Assembly: GCA_017398545.1 (NCBI GenBank)
Contig: JAFQFT010000024.1
Span: forward strand, 1-63,623
DNA length: 63,623 nt
Direction of reading: 5' to 3'
Source: Bacilli bacterium
GTDB taxonomy: Bacteria; Bacillota_I; Bacilli_A; ML615J-28; CAG-313
The notes beneath the pieces are model-generated. The model was not told where the DNA came from, made no database searches, and was given only the letters and a program-made list of their open reading frames with translations. Position numbers and translations under genes: made by a program. Of this stretch, positions 9,528 to 19,210 are shown piece by piece; within the stretch, counting starts at the first letter, position 1, and each line of letters starts with the position of its first letter.

Positions 9528-10967
9528 ATGGACGAATTTGAATTATTTAATGAGGGGATGAATTTTTATAAGGGACAAAACGGTTATCCACAAAATACAA
9601 AAAAAGCAATTCATTATTTTGAAAAATCATCTGAAGCAGGAAATAGAGATGCATCATTTGAACTTGCAAAGTTATATTTTCTTAATAAGAATTATGATTT
9701 AGCATTAAAATATTTTGATGCAAATGAAGCGTATTTATATGGACCTGATCAATATGTATTTTCTATTTTAAAACAACTTCCTAGAAATTTAAAGAAGAAT
9801 CCTGACTTAGCTGAAACAATGTTAAATAAAGCTATAAAATGTGAAAAATCATTAGATGAAGATGGATGCTATTATTTAGCTTGTATAATTAAAGCAGTGC
9901 ATCCAGAAGATGAAAAAGAATATTTGAAGTATATATTAAGAGCTGCAAAAGGTTTTTCAACTGTTATGCCTGATGAATTATATAAATTAGTTGGTAGAGA
10001 ATATGGGGTTTTAAATAATCTTGAAGAAATGAAATTATTCTTAGAGAGTGAAGACGAAGATGATTTAGAAGTTAATGGTTTTGGACCATTAAATAAAAAT
10101 CATGATGAAGCATGGCGAACTGCAGTGGCTAATTTAACTGAAAAAGGAATCAAACATAATATTAGTAATGCTTTAATAAAAAAATTAATAGAAGCACAAC
10201 CTAGTGGTATTTTAGAATATCAACCTATATATGAAATTAGTTATTATGTAGGCGGATTAAAAGGGAAATTTAAATATGATAATCCTAATTATACTTCAGT
10301 TTCTACTGGAAGCGGAGGTCTTTATGTTAATGCTAGTTGGTCGCGTATTTATGCAACATATCTAGATAAGTATACGCAAAAAAAATTCAAACAAAAAGCA
10401 ATGTCAATTAAGTATACAAATACTTATTATAATGCTAGATATCGTATTTATCCCGAATTTGGTCTAGGAATTGAGAAAATATTAGACGAAGATGTAAAAG
10501 ATGTTGCGAAAACTAATGCTGGATATAAGTTTGAAGATAAAATTGCTAATGACTATAATTGGGAAACTAAATATATTGATGTAACTATTGATGATATAGA
10601 AATAACTCCATCTAAAAAATGTTGTTATTTTATTCCATTTTGGTTTTTTACAATTGAACTTGGTAAAAATAAATCTGCAACAGTTCGTGTAAATGCTTCA
10701 ACTGGGGAGGTTGACACATTTTTAAATAATCCATTTGGTCAATTTACTGAATATGATAATCCTATTGAAGGTGCAATGATGAAATGGAGTAAAGATATTA
10801 TTAAGGATATGAATAAAAAGAAGAGAAAAGAAAAAATTAAAAAGGTTAAATGGTTAATTATTCACGGTGCCGCAACTTTATTATTCTTCTTAATATCATG
10901 GCCAATTGGACTTGTTTTATTACTTACGTTTGGTTTTCACATTTACATGAAATTTTTTAGAAAGTAA
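9528..10967 (+). CDS. Sel1/TPR-like repeat protein with C-terminal membrane anchor, unknown role
   Basis: 479 residues, not recognised as a named family. The first ~130 residues look like Sel1-type helical repeats (KKAIHYFEKSSEAGNRDASF, then LAKLYFLNKNYDLALKYF). The middle, about 200-410, is a mixed domain rich in Tyr and Asn with no motif I can name. A lysine-rich stretch (KKKRKEKIKKVK) leads into one or two hydrophobic helices at about 440-477, so the bulk is probably cytoplasmic and anchored by the C-terminus. The ATG follows AAGGAG by eight bases. It forms an apparent two-gene unit with the membrane protein at 10977 and sits behind two identical palindromes. Confidence 0.7.
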   Translation: MDEFELFNEGMNFYKGQNGYPQNTKKAIHYFEKSSEAGNRDASFELAKLYFLNKNYDLALKYFDANEAYLYGPDQYVFSILKQLPRNLKKNPDLAETMLNKAIKCEKSLDEDGCYYLACIIKAVHPEDEKEYLKYILRAAKGFSTVMPDELYKLVGREYGVLNNLEEMKLFLESEDEDDLEVNGFGPLNKNHDEAWRTAVANLTEKGIKHNISNALIKKLIEAQPSGILEYQPIYEISYYVGGLKGKFKYDNPNYTSVSTGSGGLYVNASWSRIYATYLDKYTQKKFKQKAMSIKYTNTYYNARYRIYPEFGLGIEKILDEDVKDVAKTNAGYKFEDKIANDYNWETKYIDVTIDDIEITPSKKCCYFIPFWFFTIELGKNKSATVRVNASTGEVDTFLNNPFGQFTEYDNPIEGAMMKWSKDIIKDMNKKKRKEKIKKVKWLIIHGAATLLFFLISWPIGLVLLLTFGFHIYMKFFRK

Positions 10968-10976
10968 TGTGAGTGT

Positions 10977-11468
10977 ATGGAAGAATTTTTAACTTTAATT
11001 TTTGTAATTATTACTTTGATTACTGCAATGGTTCTTTTAAATGCTTTATTCACTTATCTTTCTGAAAGATTTCCTATAGGTTATAACTGCTTTCTTATAG
11101 CATTAGTTGTAATTTCAGGTCTAATTTTGGTTTTTACATCAGTAAGTAGTTCCGGATACGCAGGAGTCTATATTTTAGTGAACTTTGTAGTTTATTATTT
11201 TGGAGTAAATGGGGTTACATCTTCAACAGATTATTCATTAGAGGGGGAAGGATATTTTGACTGGTTAGATCGATATCATGAAAAATGGAAACTTGAAGAA
11301 CATTATATGCCTGCATGGTTAAATAAGTTAATTATTATTGCTGTACTAGTTTTAATTTCTTATGCAATAACTTATGTATGTAATACATCAATTGTTGTAA
11401 CGCTGTTACAATTAATATTCTTAGTTATTATGCTGATTATTCATTTAAGAAATAGATCTTATTATTAA
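10977..11468 (+). CDS. Small integral membrane protein, unknown function
   Basis: 163 residues with about four to five hydrophobic helices: near 2-24, 36-56, 62-78, then a soluble acidic loop (EGEGYFDWLDRYHEKWK), and two helices near 115-135 and 138-157. No family is recognised. It begins nine bases after the stop of the Sel1-like gene and shares its operon, so the two may act together at the membrane. The ribosome binding site is weak (GTGAG), which fits translational coupling to the gene before it. Convergent with the ATPase-protease gene; the shared intergenic hairpin terminates both. Confidence 0.7.
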   Translation: MEEFLTLIFVIITLITAMVLLNALFTYLSERFPIGYNCFLIALVVISGLILVFTSVSSSGYAGVYILVNFVVYYFGVNGVTSSTDYSLEGEGYFDWLDRYHEKWKLEEHYMPAWLNKLIIIAVLVLISYAITYVCNTSIVVTLLQLIFLVIMLIIHLRNRSYY

Positions 11469-11473
11469 AAATA

Positions 11474-11516
11474 AAAACATATAGTATTTTAGAAAATACT
11501 ATATGTTTTCATTTTT
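11474..11516. terminator. Bidirectional terminator between convergent genes
   Basis: AAAACATATAGTATTTT (11474-11490) and its exact complement at 11493-11509, flanked by A-runs on the left and T-runs on the right, so it can work in both directions. Confidence 0.8.
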
Positions 11517-14142
11517 ATTTTTCTAATTCTTTTTCTTGGTTTCTAACAATTAAATCCCAAACATAAGAAATAGGTCTACAATAGTTAACATCTTGATACA
11601 TTGCGCCATCATGACTTAAGTTAGCACCACATAGAACACCGATTGCATAACCTTGTTCAAGGTTAAGTACACCACTACCTGAGTTACCAGATTTGGCAGT
11701 TAAATCAATGTTAATAAAGTCAGGTCCATCAGTTCGTTTTTGATAAGAAACAATCTTACCTACATTAGTAGATACATTATCAAATCTTGAAACACCAAAT
11801 GGATAACCAAGCATGATGATGTTATCTAAAGCATCATAATCAACATTTCCATGAGGAAGTAGATCAATATATGAATTATCTCCAGTTAAATCAAGAATCT
11901 TAATAATAGCTACATCAGCAGGAACATCCATTGCAACAAGTGCTGCTTTATAGTATATATCTACTTCATTTCCACGTCTATCAAGAATTCTTCTACGAAC
12001 TTCAATACCTTTTTCACCATTTACACAGTGAGCACATGTTACTGCATAACCATCAGGTGTAATAATGAAACCAGAACTTTCAGATTTACCACCTGGCATA
12101 TTTACTTTTAATGAAATAACTGCTTCTTTAACATCCACCATGTTATCAACAACATTTTTAGCAACATGTTTTTGAGCAAGTTCTTCAAGATAAGATAGTT
12201 TTACCATTGGAACTTTAACTTCTTTTGGTTCATCATCAAGGTTGATATTGTGTTCTTTAGCAAATGTTTCAATATCTTCTTTAAGAATTGTACGATTTTC
12301 AAATTCTTCTTCAGTACGAAGTGCTTGAATGATTGCTGTTTTTTCTAGAATATTTCTTACTTCACGAGCATTCGCAAAGTTAGGAAGTTTATGTTTGTTA
12401 TAAGCAATCTTTATTGCAAGGCGTAAAGCTTCATCATCCATTGTATAATCCATGTTCTTTAACATAAGTTTACCAATTTCAGTAAGTTCAGCTTCTGAAT
12501 AGTCAGGGAAGTTAATAAAGAATTGAACACGTGATTTAAAACCAGGGTTTGCTTCAAATAATTCCAGCATTTCATTATTATAACCTGCCATAATACAACA
12601 GAATTCACCACGTGAATCTTCCATTGCTTTTAATAATTCAACAATAGCTTCTTTACCAAAGTCTTTTTCGCTACCTTTTTGATATAGTGAATAAGCTTCA
12701 TCAATAAATAATACACCACCCATTGCATCTGCAATAGCTTTTTTAGTTTTAATAGCAGTTTCACCGATATACATACTAATTAGTGTTTCTCTTGAACATT
12801 CAACAAAGTTATTGTTCTTTAGAACGCCTGCTTCATAAAGAATTTGACCAATTAGTCTTGCAACAACAGTTTTACCAGTACCTGGATTTCCTAAGAAAGC
12901 CATATGAATATTGATGTTCTTATCTTTGTTCTTTACAGCATAAGCTTTAATACGTTTTAATTCACGTTTAACACTTTCAAGACCGATTAAAGCATCTAAT
13001 TCTTTACTAGCATCTTTACTACTTTGTTTAACATTACTTGAATTACCGCTATCTCCAGCAGGTTTACCTTTTGAGTTAGAATTTGTAGCATCTTCAAATA
13101 CACGATTAGATTCATTGCTATCGTTATTATTATTGTTATTATTTGAATTAGATTCAATACTGAATGGGAACATTCTATCTTCGCTAATATATTTATTATC
13201 TTTATATGTATTATAAGAAACACCAAAGTTTTTATCAATAATAAATACATTACCTTCTAGAACACCATTATTGAAATTACCATAATATAATTCTCCAGAT
13301 TGATAGAAAATGAATGCATGTCCATGTTTTGTATCATTCTTGTATGTAGCAAGGTAAGCTTTCCCTTTACTTGTCATAAGGTAGAAGCCCTTACCTTCAA
13401 GCATTTGATTTTTGAAATAACCAAAGTGTATATCGTTATTTTTATATTTAAAAATACCTACACCATCTCTTGATCCATTAGCAATTTCACCAAAATAATA
13501 TGAACCATCTACCCATTCCATTGCACCAACACCATTATAATTATTATTAGAATCTTTTTGACAGTTAAATTCCCATTTAATATTATTAGAATTTGTACCA
13601 GATGTATAGCCAAATGGATTGTTTACATAGTTCTTTAATATAATAGGAGAGTTATCCCATTTTCCATCTATAACAAAGGGTTCTTTAATTAATACTTCTT
13701 GTTTTTCTTGGCCGTTTTCATATAAATTAAATTCAAATTGACGTGAATCTGCATGGTAATAAATAGCTTTACCATGGACTTTACCGTTTTCAAACTTTCC
13801 ATATAAAAAGTCACCATTTGCAAAAACATAAACACCAAGTCCGGTACGTTGATTGTCAACAAAATTACCTAAGTAGAATTCATTTTTTTGTGATGAGTTT
13901 AAACCTAATCCATGTTTATTTGCAGCTTTAAAGCCACCATAATAACAATCACCACTTGGGAATTTGTAAGCTCCTTGACCTGTTCTTACGCCATTAAACC
14001 ATTCACCAAAGTAATATTCATTAGAACTATTCCATACAATATGACCTAATGCGTCAAATTCATTACGTGAATTTACATAACCACTATAGATATATGGGTT
14101 TTCATTATTTTTGCTTTGATCAAAAATTTTAAATTTTGCCAT
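11515..14142 (-). CDS. MORN-repeat / CbbX-type AAA+ ATPase / trypsin-like serine protease fusion
   Basis: One 875-residue chain with three modules. Residues ~18-335 are MORN-type repeats (motifs such as GEWFNGVRTGQGAY, GGFKAANKHGLG). An Asn/Ser-rich linker follows (~340-385). Residues ~390-650 are an AAA+ ATPase of the CbbX/SpoVK type, with Walker A GNPGTGKT near 418 and Walker B GVLFIDEAYSL. Residues ~680-865 are a trypsin/HtrA-like protease with catalytic His (TCAHCV), Asp (ADVAIIKI) and Ser (GNSGSG). No signal peptide or PDZ domain is visible, so a cytoplasmic ATP-dependent protease is the simplest reading. The start is ATG 14142 with GGAGG at 14151-14155; an upstream in-frame ATG at 14157 has no ribosome binding site. 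Function is inferred from domains only. Confidence 0.85.
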   Translation of the reverse strand: MAKFKIFDQSKNNENPYIYSGYVNSRNEFDALGHIVWNSSNEYYFGEWFNGVRTGQGAYKFPSGDCYYGGFKAANKHGLGLNSSQKNEFYLGNFVDNQRTGLGVYVFANGDFLYGKFENGKVHGKAIYYHADSRQFEFNLYENGQEKQEVLIKEPFVIDGKWDNSPIILKNYVNNPFGYTSGTNSNNIKWEFNCQKDSNNNYNGVGAMEWVDGSYYFGEIANGSRDGVGIFKYKNNDIHFGYFKNQMLEGKGFYLMTSKGKAYLATYKNDTKHGHAFIFYQSGELYYGNFNNGVLEGNVFIIDKNFGVSYNTYKDNKYISEDRMFPFSIESNSNNNNNNNDSNESNRVFEDATNSNSKGKPAGDSGNSSNVKQSSKDASKELDALIGLESVKRELKRIKAYAVKNKDKNINIHMAFLGNPGTGKTVVARLIGQILYEAGVLKNNNFVECSRETLISMYIGETAIKTKKAIADAMGGVLFIDEAYSLYQKGSEKDFGKEAIVELLKAMEDSRGEFCCIMAGYNNEMLELFEANPGFKSRVQFFINFPDYSEAELTEIGKLMLKNMDYTMDDEALRLAIKIAYNKHKLPNFANAREVRNILEKTAIIQALRTEEEFENRTILKEDIETFAKEHNINLDDEPKEVKVPMVKLSYLEELAQKHVAKNVVDNMVDVKEAVISLKVNMPGGKSESSGFIITPDGYAVTCAHCVNGEKGIEVRRRILDRRGNEVDIYYKAALVAMDVPADVAIIKILDLTGDNSYIDLLPHGNVDYDALDNIIMLGYPFGVSRFDNVSTNVGKIVSYQKRTDGPDFINIDLTAKSGNSGSGVLNLEQGYAIGVLCGANLSHDGAMYQDVNYCRPISYVWDLIVRNQEKELEK

Positions 14143-14167
14143 ATTTATTACCTCCAAACATAATATT

Positions 14168-14195
14168 ATTATACTATTTTTTTATTAAAAATCAA
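14168..14195 (-). promoter_or_regulatory. Probable promoter of the ATPase-protease gene
   Basis: Read on the minus strand: TTGATT, 16-base spacer, TATAAT, then about 25 bases to the start codon. Confidence 0.5.
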
Positions 14196-14325
14196 TTATA
14201 TAGGTAATAAAAATAATAAATATGTAAAAAATTAACAAATATAAAACTAATAAGGCAAATAATGACTTAAGAAATAAAAAATATGTTAAAATAATATAAA
14301 TTTGACTAAAACAAAGGAGGACTAC

Positions 14326-16113
14326 ATGGTATTTGGAAAACACTTCTATAAATATTATTTTAGATATTTTCATACATTTTTACTTGGTGCTATAGCATTA
14401 GTTGTTGTAGACCTTTTTCAACTTGATATTCCTGAAATAGTTGGACAAATAATAGATGCAATAAAAGATCAAACATTAACTAAAGATCTATTACTAGATT
14501 TTGTAGAAAGACTATTAATTGTTGCAGTAATTGTATTTGTTGGTAGATTTTTATGGAGAATTTGTATATTTGGAAATGGTTGTAAAATAGAAGCAGATAT
14601 TAGAAATAAAATGTTTAGACATATGGAAAAGATGTCACAAACATATTTTTCTAATAATAAAACTGGTGCATTAATGGCTCTTTATACTAACGATTTGCAA
14701 ACTATTAGACAAAGCTTTGGTAGTGGAACACTTATGCTTGTAGATGCACTTGCTCTTGGAATACTTGCAGCTATTAAAATGATAAAATTAAATTTAGTAA
14801 TGACACTTATTTGTATAATTCCTTTAATTATAGTTGGAGTATTTTCAATGTTAATGAGAAGAAGAATATCTAGAAAAGTAAAAAGAAATCTTGAAGCATT
14901 CTCTTCTTTATCAGATTATGTTCAAGAAACTTATTCAGGTATCAATGTTATAAAAGCTTATGTGAAAGAAAGAAGAAAAGAATTATTATTTGATGGATAT
15001 AATAAAGAAAATAAAGATACTTGTATTGACTTTGTAAAAGATCATGCTTTTGTTCAAGTAACAATTGGTGCAATTTTATCAATAGTAATGGTTACAATTA
15101 TTTTTGTAGGTGGACTACTTATTTACCAAGCACAAACTGGTAAAATAATAACTAATTTTACACCTGGTAATTTAGTTACATTTAATGCTTATTTTGGTTC
15201 TTTAATTTGGCCTGTAATGGCAATAGGGGACTTAATAAACCTTCGTGGTCAATCTAGTGCAAGTGAAAAAAGAATTTCAGAATTACTTGATGAAACTGTA
15301 GAAATTAATGATTTATTAGTAGAATATAACAATATTGACCCAACAACTATTAAAGGTGAAATAGAATATCGTGATTTAACATTTAATTATCCAGATTCTT
15401 TCGTTAATGTATTAGAAAATGTATCATTTAAAATTATGCCAGGTGAGATGGTAGGTATTATGGGTGGTACAGGTTGTGGAAAATCAACAATTGTTGAATT
15501 AATGTTACGACTTTATAATATTGATGATGATAAAATCTTTATTGATGGATATGATATTATGAATATGCCTTTAAAACTTGTTCGTGATATTATAGCTTAT
15601 GTTCCTCAAGAAACATTTTTATTTAAACAAACAATTGATGAAAATATTGCATTTTCAGATTCTAACTTAAAAAGTGAAAAAATTGCAGAAGCTGCTACAT
15701 ATAGTGGAGTCGCAAAAGATATATTAGAATTTAAAGATGGATATCAAACTATTTTAGGTGAACGTGGTGTAACTGTATCAGGTGGACAAAAACAGCGTAT
15801 CGCAATAGCACGTGCTTTAATTAAAAATGCACCTATTCTAATTATGGATGATTCACTAAGTGCAGTTGATACAATTACAGAAAGTTATATTTTAAATTCT
15901 TTAAGAGAAGTTAGAAAAGGAAAAACTACGATCATTATTGCACATCGTATTACTACACTTGAAACACTTGATAAAATTATTGTTGTTGAAGATGGAAAAG
16001 TTACAAATATTGGAACTCATGAAGAATTACTTAAAAGTAGTGAAGCATACAAAAAAGAAGTTGCTCTTCAAGAACTTGAAAAAGAAGTGGAGGGTGATCT
16101 AGATGAAAGATAA
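14326..16113 (+). CDS. ABC exporter half-transporter with degenerate Walker B site
   Basis: 595 residues: six-helix transmembrane domain (about 1-315) and a C-terminal nucleotide-binding domain (about 340-580). Walker A GGTGCGKST and signature VSGGQ are normal, but Walker B reads ILIMDDSLSAVD, with Asp in place of the catalytic Glu. That substitution marks the degenerate-site subunit of heterodimeric exporters such as TM287/288 or BmrCD. The start is ATG 14326, five bases after AAAGGAGG; an in-frame TTG at 14302 lies upstream of the ribosome binding site and is not the start. It overlaps the partner gene by 11 bases. Likely role: export of drugs, lipids or peptides. Confidence 0.9.
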   Translation: MVFGKHFYKYYFRYFHTFLLGAIALVVVDLFQLDIPEIVGQIIDAIKDQTLTKDLLLDFVERLLIVAVIVFVGRFLWRICIFGNGCKIEADIRNKMFRHMEKMSQTYFSNNKTGALMALYTNDLQTIRQSFGSGTLMLVDALALGILAAIKMIKLNLVMTLICIIPLIIVGVFSMLMRRRISRKVKRNLEAFSSLSDYVQETYSGINVIKAYVKERRKELLFDGYNKENKDTCIDFVKDHAFVQVTIGAILSIVMVTIIFVGGLLIYQAQTGKIITNFTPGNLVTFNAYFGSLIWPVMAIGDLINLRGQSSASEKRISELLDETVEINDLLVEYNNIDPTTIKGEIEYRDLTFNYPDSFVNVLENVSFKIMPGEMVGIMGGTGCGKSTIVELMLRLYNIDDDKIFIDGYDIMNMPLKLVRDIIAYVPQETFLFKQTIDENIAFSDSNLKSEKIAEAATYSGVAKDILEFKDGYQTILGERGVTVSGGQKQRIAIARALIKNAPILIMDDSLSAVDTITESYILNSLREVRKGKTTIIIAHRITTLETLDKIIVVEDGKVTNIGTHEELLKSSEAYKKEVALQELEKEVEGDLDER

Positions 16114-17872
16114 GAAACTATTTAAACGAATATTTAGTTATATGAAACCTTTCTGGTTAAACTATTTAATAGCTTTAATACTTACAGGAATAGTTGTTGT
16201 ATGTGATATTTTAAATCCAATTGTTATAGGTAAAAGTTTAGCTGAAATTGGGGAAGATGCTATTAATTTTAATAAAGTAATATTATTATTTGTTATTGGT
16301 ATAATACTTGCGATATCACAAAGTATTGTACAATACTTCCAAACAATGTTACTTCAACATACAGGTCAAAATGTTGTATTTAAAATGAGAAAAGAAGTAT
16401 TCACACATATTCAATCACTTTCTCATAATCAATTTAATAATATTCCAGTTGGAACACTTGTAACAAGAGTATCTTCAGATATTAATGTATTATTCCAACT
16501 ATATACAAATGTTCTTGTAAATATCATTAAATGTGTAGCTACAATGATTGGTGTATTAATCGCAATGTTCTTATTAGATGTAAAACTTGCATTAATTATT
16601 TTATGTGTATTCCCAATCATATTAACACTTACAATTATCTTTAGATATTTCTTAAGAAAAATCCACAGTAATGTAAGAACTGAAGTATCTAATATGAATG
16701 CATTCTTATCTGAAAATATTTCAGGTATGAAAGTTACTCAAATATTTAATCAAGAAAATAAGAAATATAATGAATTTAATACTGTAAATACACGTCTTAA
16801 AAAAGCATCACTTAAAGAAATCTTTACATTTGGAATTTTTAGACCTAGTGTATATTTAATATATATTCTAACAGTCATATTTATTCTATATACAGGAAGT
16901 AACGATGTAATAAATGCCGGATTTGGAACAATTACAATTTGTATTACTTATGATGCGTTATATACATTCTATCAACTTATTTCTAAATTCTTTAATCCAA
17001 TTCAAACATTAGCAGACCAATATAATACACTTCAATCTTCATTTGCAGCAGCTGAAAAAATCTTTACAGTGCTAGATATTGAACCCGAAATTAAAGATTC
17101 CCCTGATGCGATAGATGTAGACATTATTGGTAATATTGAATTTAAGAATGTATGGTTTAGTTATGTAGATGATGAATGGATTTTAAAAGATGTTTCATTT
17201 ACTATAAATTCAAAAGATGTTGTTGCCTTTGTAGGCGCAACAGGAGCTGGAAAAACTACGATTCTTAGTCTGATTACAAGAAATTATGATATTAAGAAAG
17301 GTCAAATTTTAATTGACGGTATTGATATTAAGAAAATTAAACTATCATCTTTAAGAAGTCAAATTGGCCAAATGTTACAAGATGTATTCTTATTTAGTGG
17401 AACAATTGCTGATAATATTAGACTAAATGATGAAACAATTACAGATGAAGAAATACTAAAAGCATGCGAGGAAGTTAACGCAATTCACTTTATTAATAAA
17501 CAACCAGATGGAATCTACGCAAAAGTAGGTGAACGTGGTAATAACTTATCACTTGGAGAACGTCAGTTAATTAGTTTTGCTAGAGTACTTGTACATAAAC
17601 CAAAACTAATGATTCTAGATGAAGCTACTTCTAATATTGATACTGAAACTGAAATGTTAATTCAAGATACACTTGAAAAAGTCATTAAAAGTAATACAAT
17701 GATTATGGTAGCTCATAGACTTTCAACTATTCAACATGCAAATAAAATTTTTGTATTTGATAAAGGTAGAATCATTGAAAGTGGATCTCATCAAGAATTA
17801 TTAAAACAACGTGGAAGATATTATCAATTATATAAACTACAATATCAAAAAAATCCATTTTTAGATGAGTAA
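16103..17872 (+). CDS. ABC exporter half-transporter, partner subunit with non-canonical signature
   Basis: 589 residues, transmembrane domain then nucleotide-binding domain. Walker A is GATGAGKTT and Walker B ILDEATS keeps the catalytic Glu, but the signature is LSLGE instead of LSGGQ. Together with the Asp-bearing Walker B of the upstream subunit this builds one degenerate and one competent ATP site, the arrangement expected of a heterodimer. The gene begins inside the end of the first (ATG 16103, GGAGG just upstream), so equal amounts of both chains are expected. Substrate unknown. Confidence 0.9.
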   Translation: MKDKKLFKRIFSYMKPFWLNYLIALILTGIVVVCDILNPIVIGKSLAEIGEDAINFNKVILLFVIGIILAISQSIVQYFQTMLLQHTGQNVVFKMRKEVFTHIQSLSHNQFNNIPVGTLVTRVSSDINVLFQLYTNVLVNIIKCVATMIGVLIAMFLLDVKLALIILCVFPIILTLTIIFRYFLRKIHSNVRTEVSNMNAFLSENISGMKVTQIFNQENKKYNEFNTVNTRLKKASLKEIFTFGIFRPSVYLIYILTVIFILYTGSNDVINAGFGTITICITYDALYTFYQLISKFFNPIQTLADQYNTLQSSFAAAEKIFTVLDIEPEIKDSPDAIDVDIIGNIEFKNVWFSYVDDEWILKDVSFTINSKDVVAFVGATGAGKTTILSLITRNYDIKKGQILIDGIDIKKIKLSSLRSQIGQMLQDVFLFSGTIADNIRLNDETITDEEILKACEEVNAIHFINKQPDGIYAKVGERGNNLSLGERQLISFARVLVHKPKLMILDEATSNIDTETEMLIQDTLEKVIKSNTMIMVAHRLSTIQHANKIFVFDKGRIIESGSHQELLKQRGRYYQLYKLQYQKNPFLDE

Positions 17873-17876
17873 AGTA

Positions 17877-17920
17877 AAAAACATTTATTAGGTGTAATAT
17901 CTAATAAATGTTTTTCTTTT
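17877..17920 (+). terminator. Rho-independent terminator after ABC exporter pair
   Basis: 15-bp stem AAAAACATTTATTAG / CTAATAAATGTTTTT with a nine-base loop, followed by further T residues. Confidence 0.85.
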
Positions 17921-17930
17921 TTATAAAAAA

Positions 17931-17959
17931 TTGACATTAAAATTAAAAAAAGGTATAAT
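17931..17959 (+). promoter_or_regulatory. Consensus sigma-A promoter
   Basis: Exact TTGACA (17931-17936), 17-base spacer, exact TATAAT (17954-17959). It drives the two-gene unit starting at 18005 and is one of the best promoters in the window. Confidence 0.85.
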
Positions 17960-18004
17960 ATAAATAGAAGTATTTTTATAAAATGTTATTAATAAGGAGT
18001 ATCT

Positions 18005-18442
18005 ATGAAAAAAATAATTGGTGTAAAAGATAAAAGATATTTAATTGAAACAATTATTACTTGTTTAATAATATGTTTACTTATTGGTCTTTGTATATAC
18101 AGGTTTATTGAAAACAAAAATGGTATATCAATGCAAATAGTATTTGCGGGGCTTGCAGTAGTGGGCGTAGTATGGCTATTTATTGAATCAAAAAATGCAT
18201 ATAAGTATTTGATAATGCCACATAATTTAATAGAAATAGATGATGAATTTATATATATAAATAATTCTAAAGATTCTATTAAAATATCTATAAAAGATAT
18301 TAAAGAAGTTAAAATTACAAGTTATGTAAATAAAATCTTATCTCATGAATCTATACTTACAATTAAAGATGAATTAAATGAATATAATATTAAATATTTA
18401 AAAGATGTAAAAGAAGTAGAAAACTTGTTAAAGGAATTATAA
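18005..18442 (+). CDS. Two-helix membrane protein with PH-like cytoplasmic domain
   Basis: 145 residues: two hydrophobic helices (about 13-33 and 41-62) then a soluble beta-rich domain with a closing helix (IKISIKDIKEVKI ... VKEVENLLKEL), the pattern of small bacterial PH-like (bPH) membrane proteins. The layout is the same as in the probable Rhs immunity protein at 34092-34583, although sequence similarity is weak by eye. ATG at 18005 follows AAGGAG. It is cotranscribed with the DUF3800 gene, one base apart, from a consensus promoter. Function unknown. Confidence 0.6.
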   Translation: MKKIIGVKDKRYLIETIITCLIICLLIGLCIYRFIENKNGISMQIVFAGLAVVGVVWLFIESKNAYKYLIMPHNLIEIDDEFIYINNSKDSIKISIKDIKEVKITSYVNKILSHESILTIKDELNEYNIKYLKDVKEVENLLKEL

Positions 18443-18443
18443 T

Positions 18444-19136
18444 ATGGAGTATCTATTTATTGATGAGTCTGGTTCTTTAACTAGTGATTTTGCATTTGTT
18501 CATCCTAATTTTGTAATGTGTGTAGTAAGAGTTAAAGATATAACAAATTTAAGAAAACTTCTTAAAAGATTTATATATGAAAACTATCAAGAAATAAAAG
18601 AATCTGATGAAAATAATAATATATTTTCACAAGGTGAATTTCTTGAAATAAAAGGTTCTTCACTTACACCAAGTTTAAAAAAACGTCTTGCTAAGTTTTT
18701 ATGTCATGGAAATATTTTAGAAATATATTATATTCACGCATTTAATGAAGATGTTAAACAACACTTCTACAATGATCCATCTCTTGTTTATAATTATTTA
18801 TTATATTTATTATTAGAAAAAAATTTAGAAAATAAAAACCTTCCATATGATGATTATTTAATTGATATAGATAATAGAAATCTAAAACAAGTTTCAATTA
18901 ATTCTTTAGAAGATTATTTAAACATTGAACTTAAACTAAAAAAACGAATGGTTAGAAGTTTAAATGTAGCATATTATGATTCAAAGGACAATCTGATGGT
19001 GCAAATTAGTGATTTCTTTTCAAATTTATATTTCTCATATTTAAAGAATAAAAAAATTTATAATGATTTAATTGAAGATTTAAAAAAAGATAATTATATT
19101 AAAGATATTTATTATTATCCAAAACAAGTAAACTAG
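18444..19136 (+). CDS. DUF3800 family protein (RNase H-like fold)
   Basis: 230 residues. The opening YLFIDESGSL is the hallmark of DUF3800, and further expected acidic sites are visible: EIKGSSL in the middle, LIDIDNRN near 152, and QISDFFSN near 190 (the usual QxxDxxxx). The family is predicted to have an RNase H-like fold with acidic residues that could bind metal, and is often found in mobile or defence neighbourhoods; the activity is not established. It directly follows the PH-like membrane protein, and its ATG is read from the same transcript. Confidence 0.75.
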   Translation: MEYLFIDESGSLTSDFAFVHPNFVMCVVRVKDITNLRKLLKRFIYENYQEIKESDENNNIFSQGEFLEIKGSSLTPSLKKRLAKFLCHGNILEIYYIHAFNEDVKQHFYNDPSLVYNYLLYLLLEKNLENKNLPYDDYLIDIDNRNLKQVSINSLEDYLNIELKLKKRMVRSLNVAYYDSKDNLMVQISDFFSNLYFSYLKNKKIYNDLIEDLKKDNYIKDIYYYPKQVN

Positions 19137-19175
19137 AAAACTTTAGGGTAAATCTAATAAAAAATTAAAAAACTA

Positions 19176-19204
19176 TTTACAAATATATAAATTTATGCTA
19201 TATT
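19176..19204 (+). promoter_or_regulatory. Promoter of the antisense RNA over the small toxin-like gene
   Basis: TTTACA (19176-19181), 17-base spacer ending in TGC, TATATT (19199-19204): a good extended -10 promoter firing rightward into 19210-19430. Confidence 0.55.
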
Positions 19205-19210
19205 ATATGA

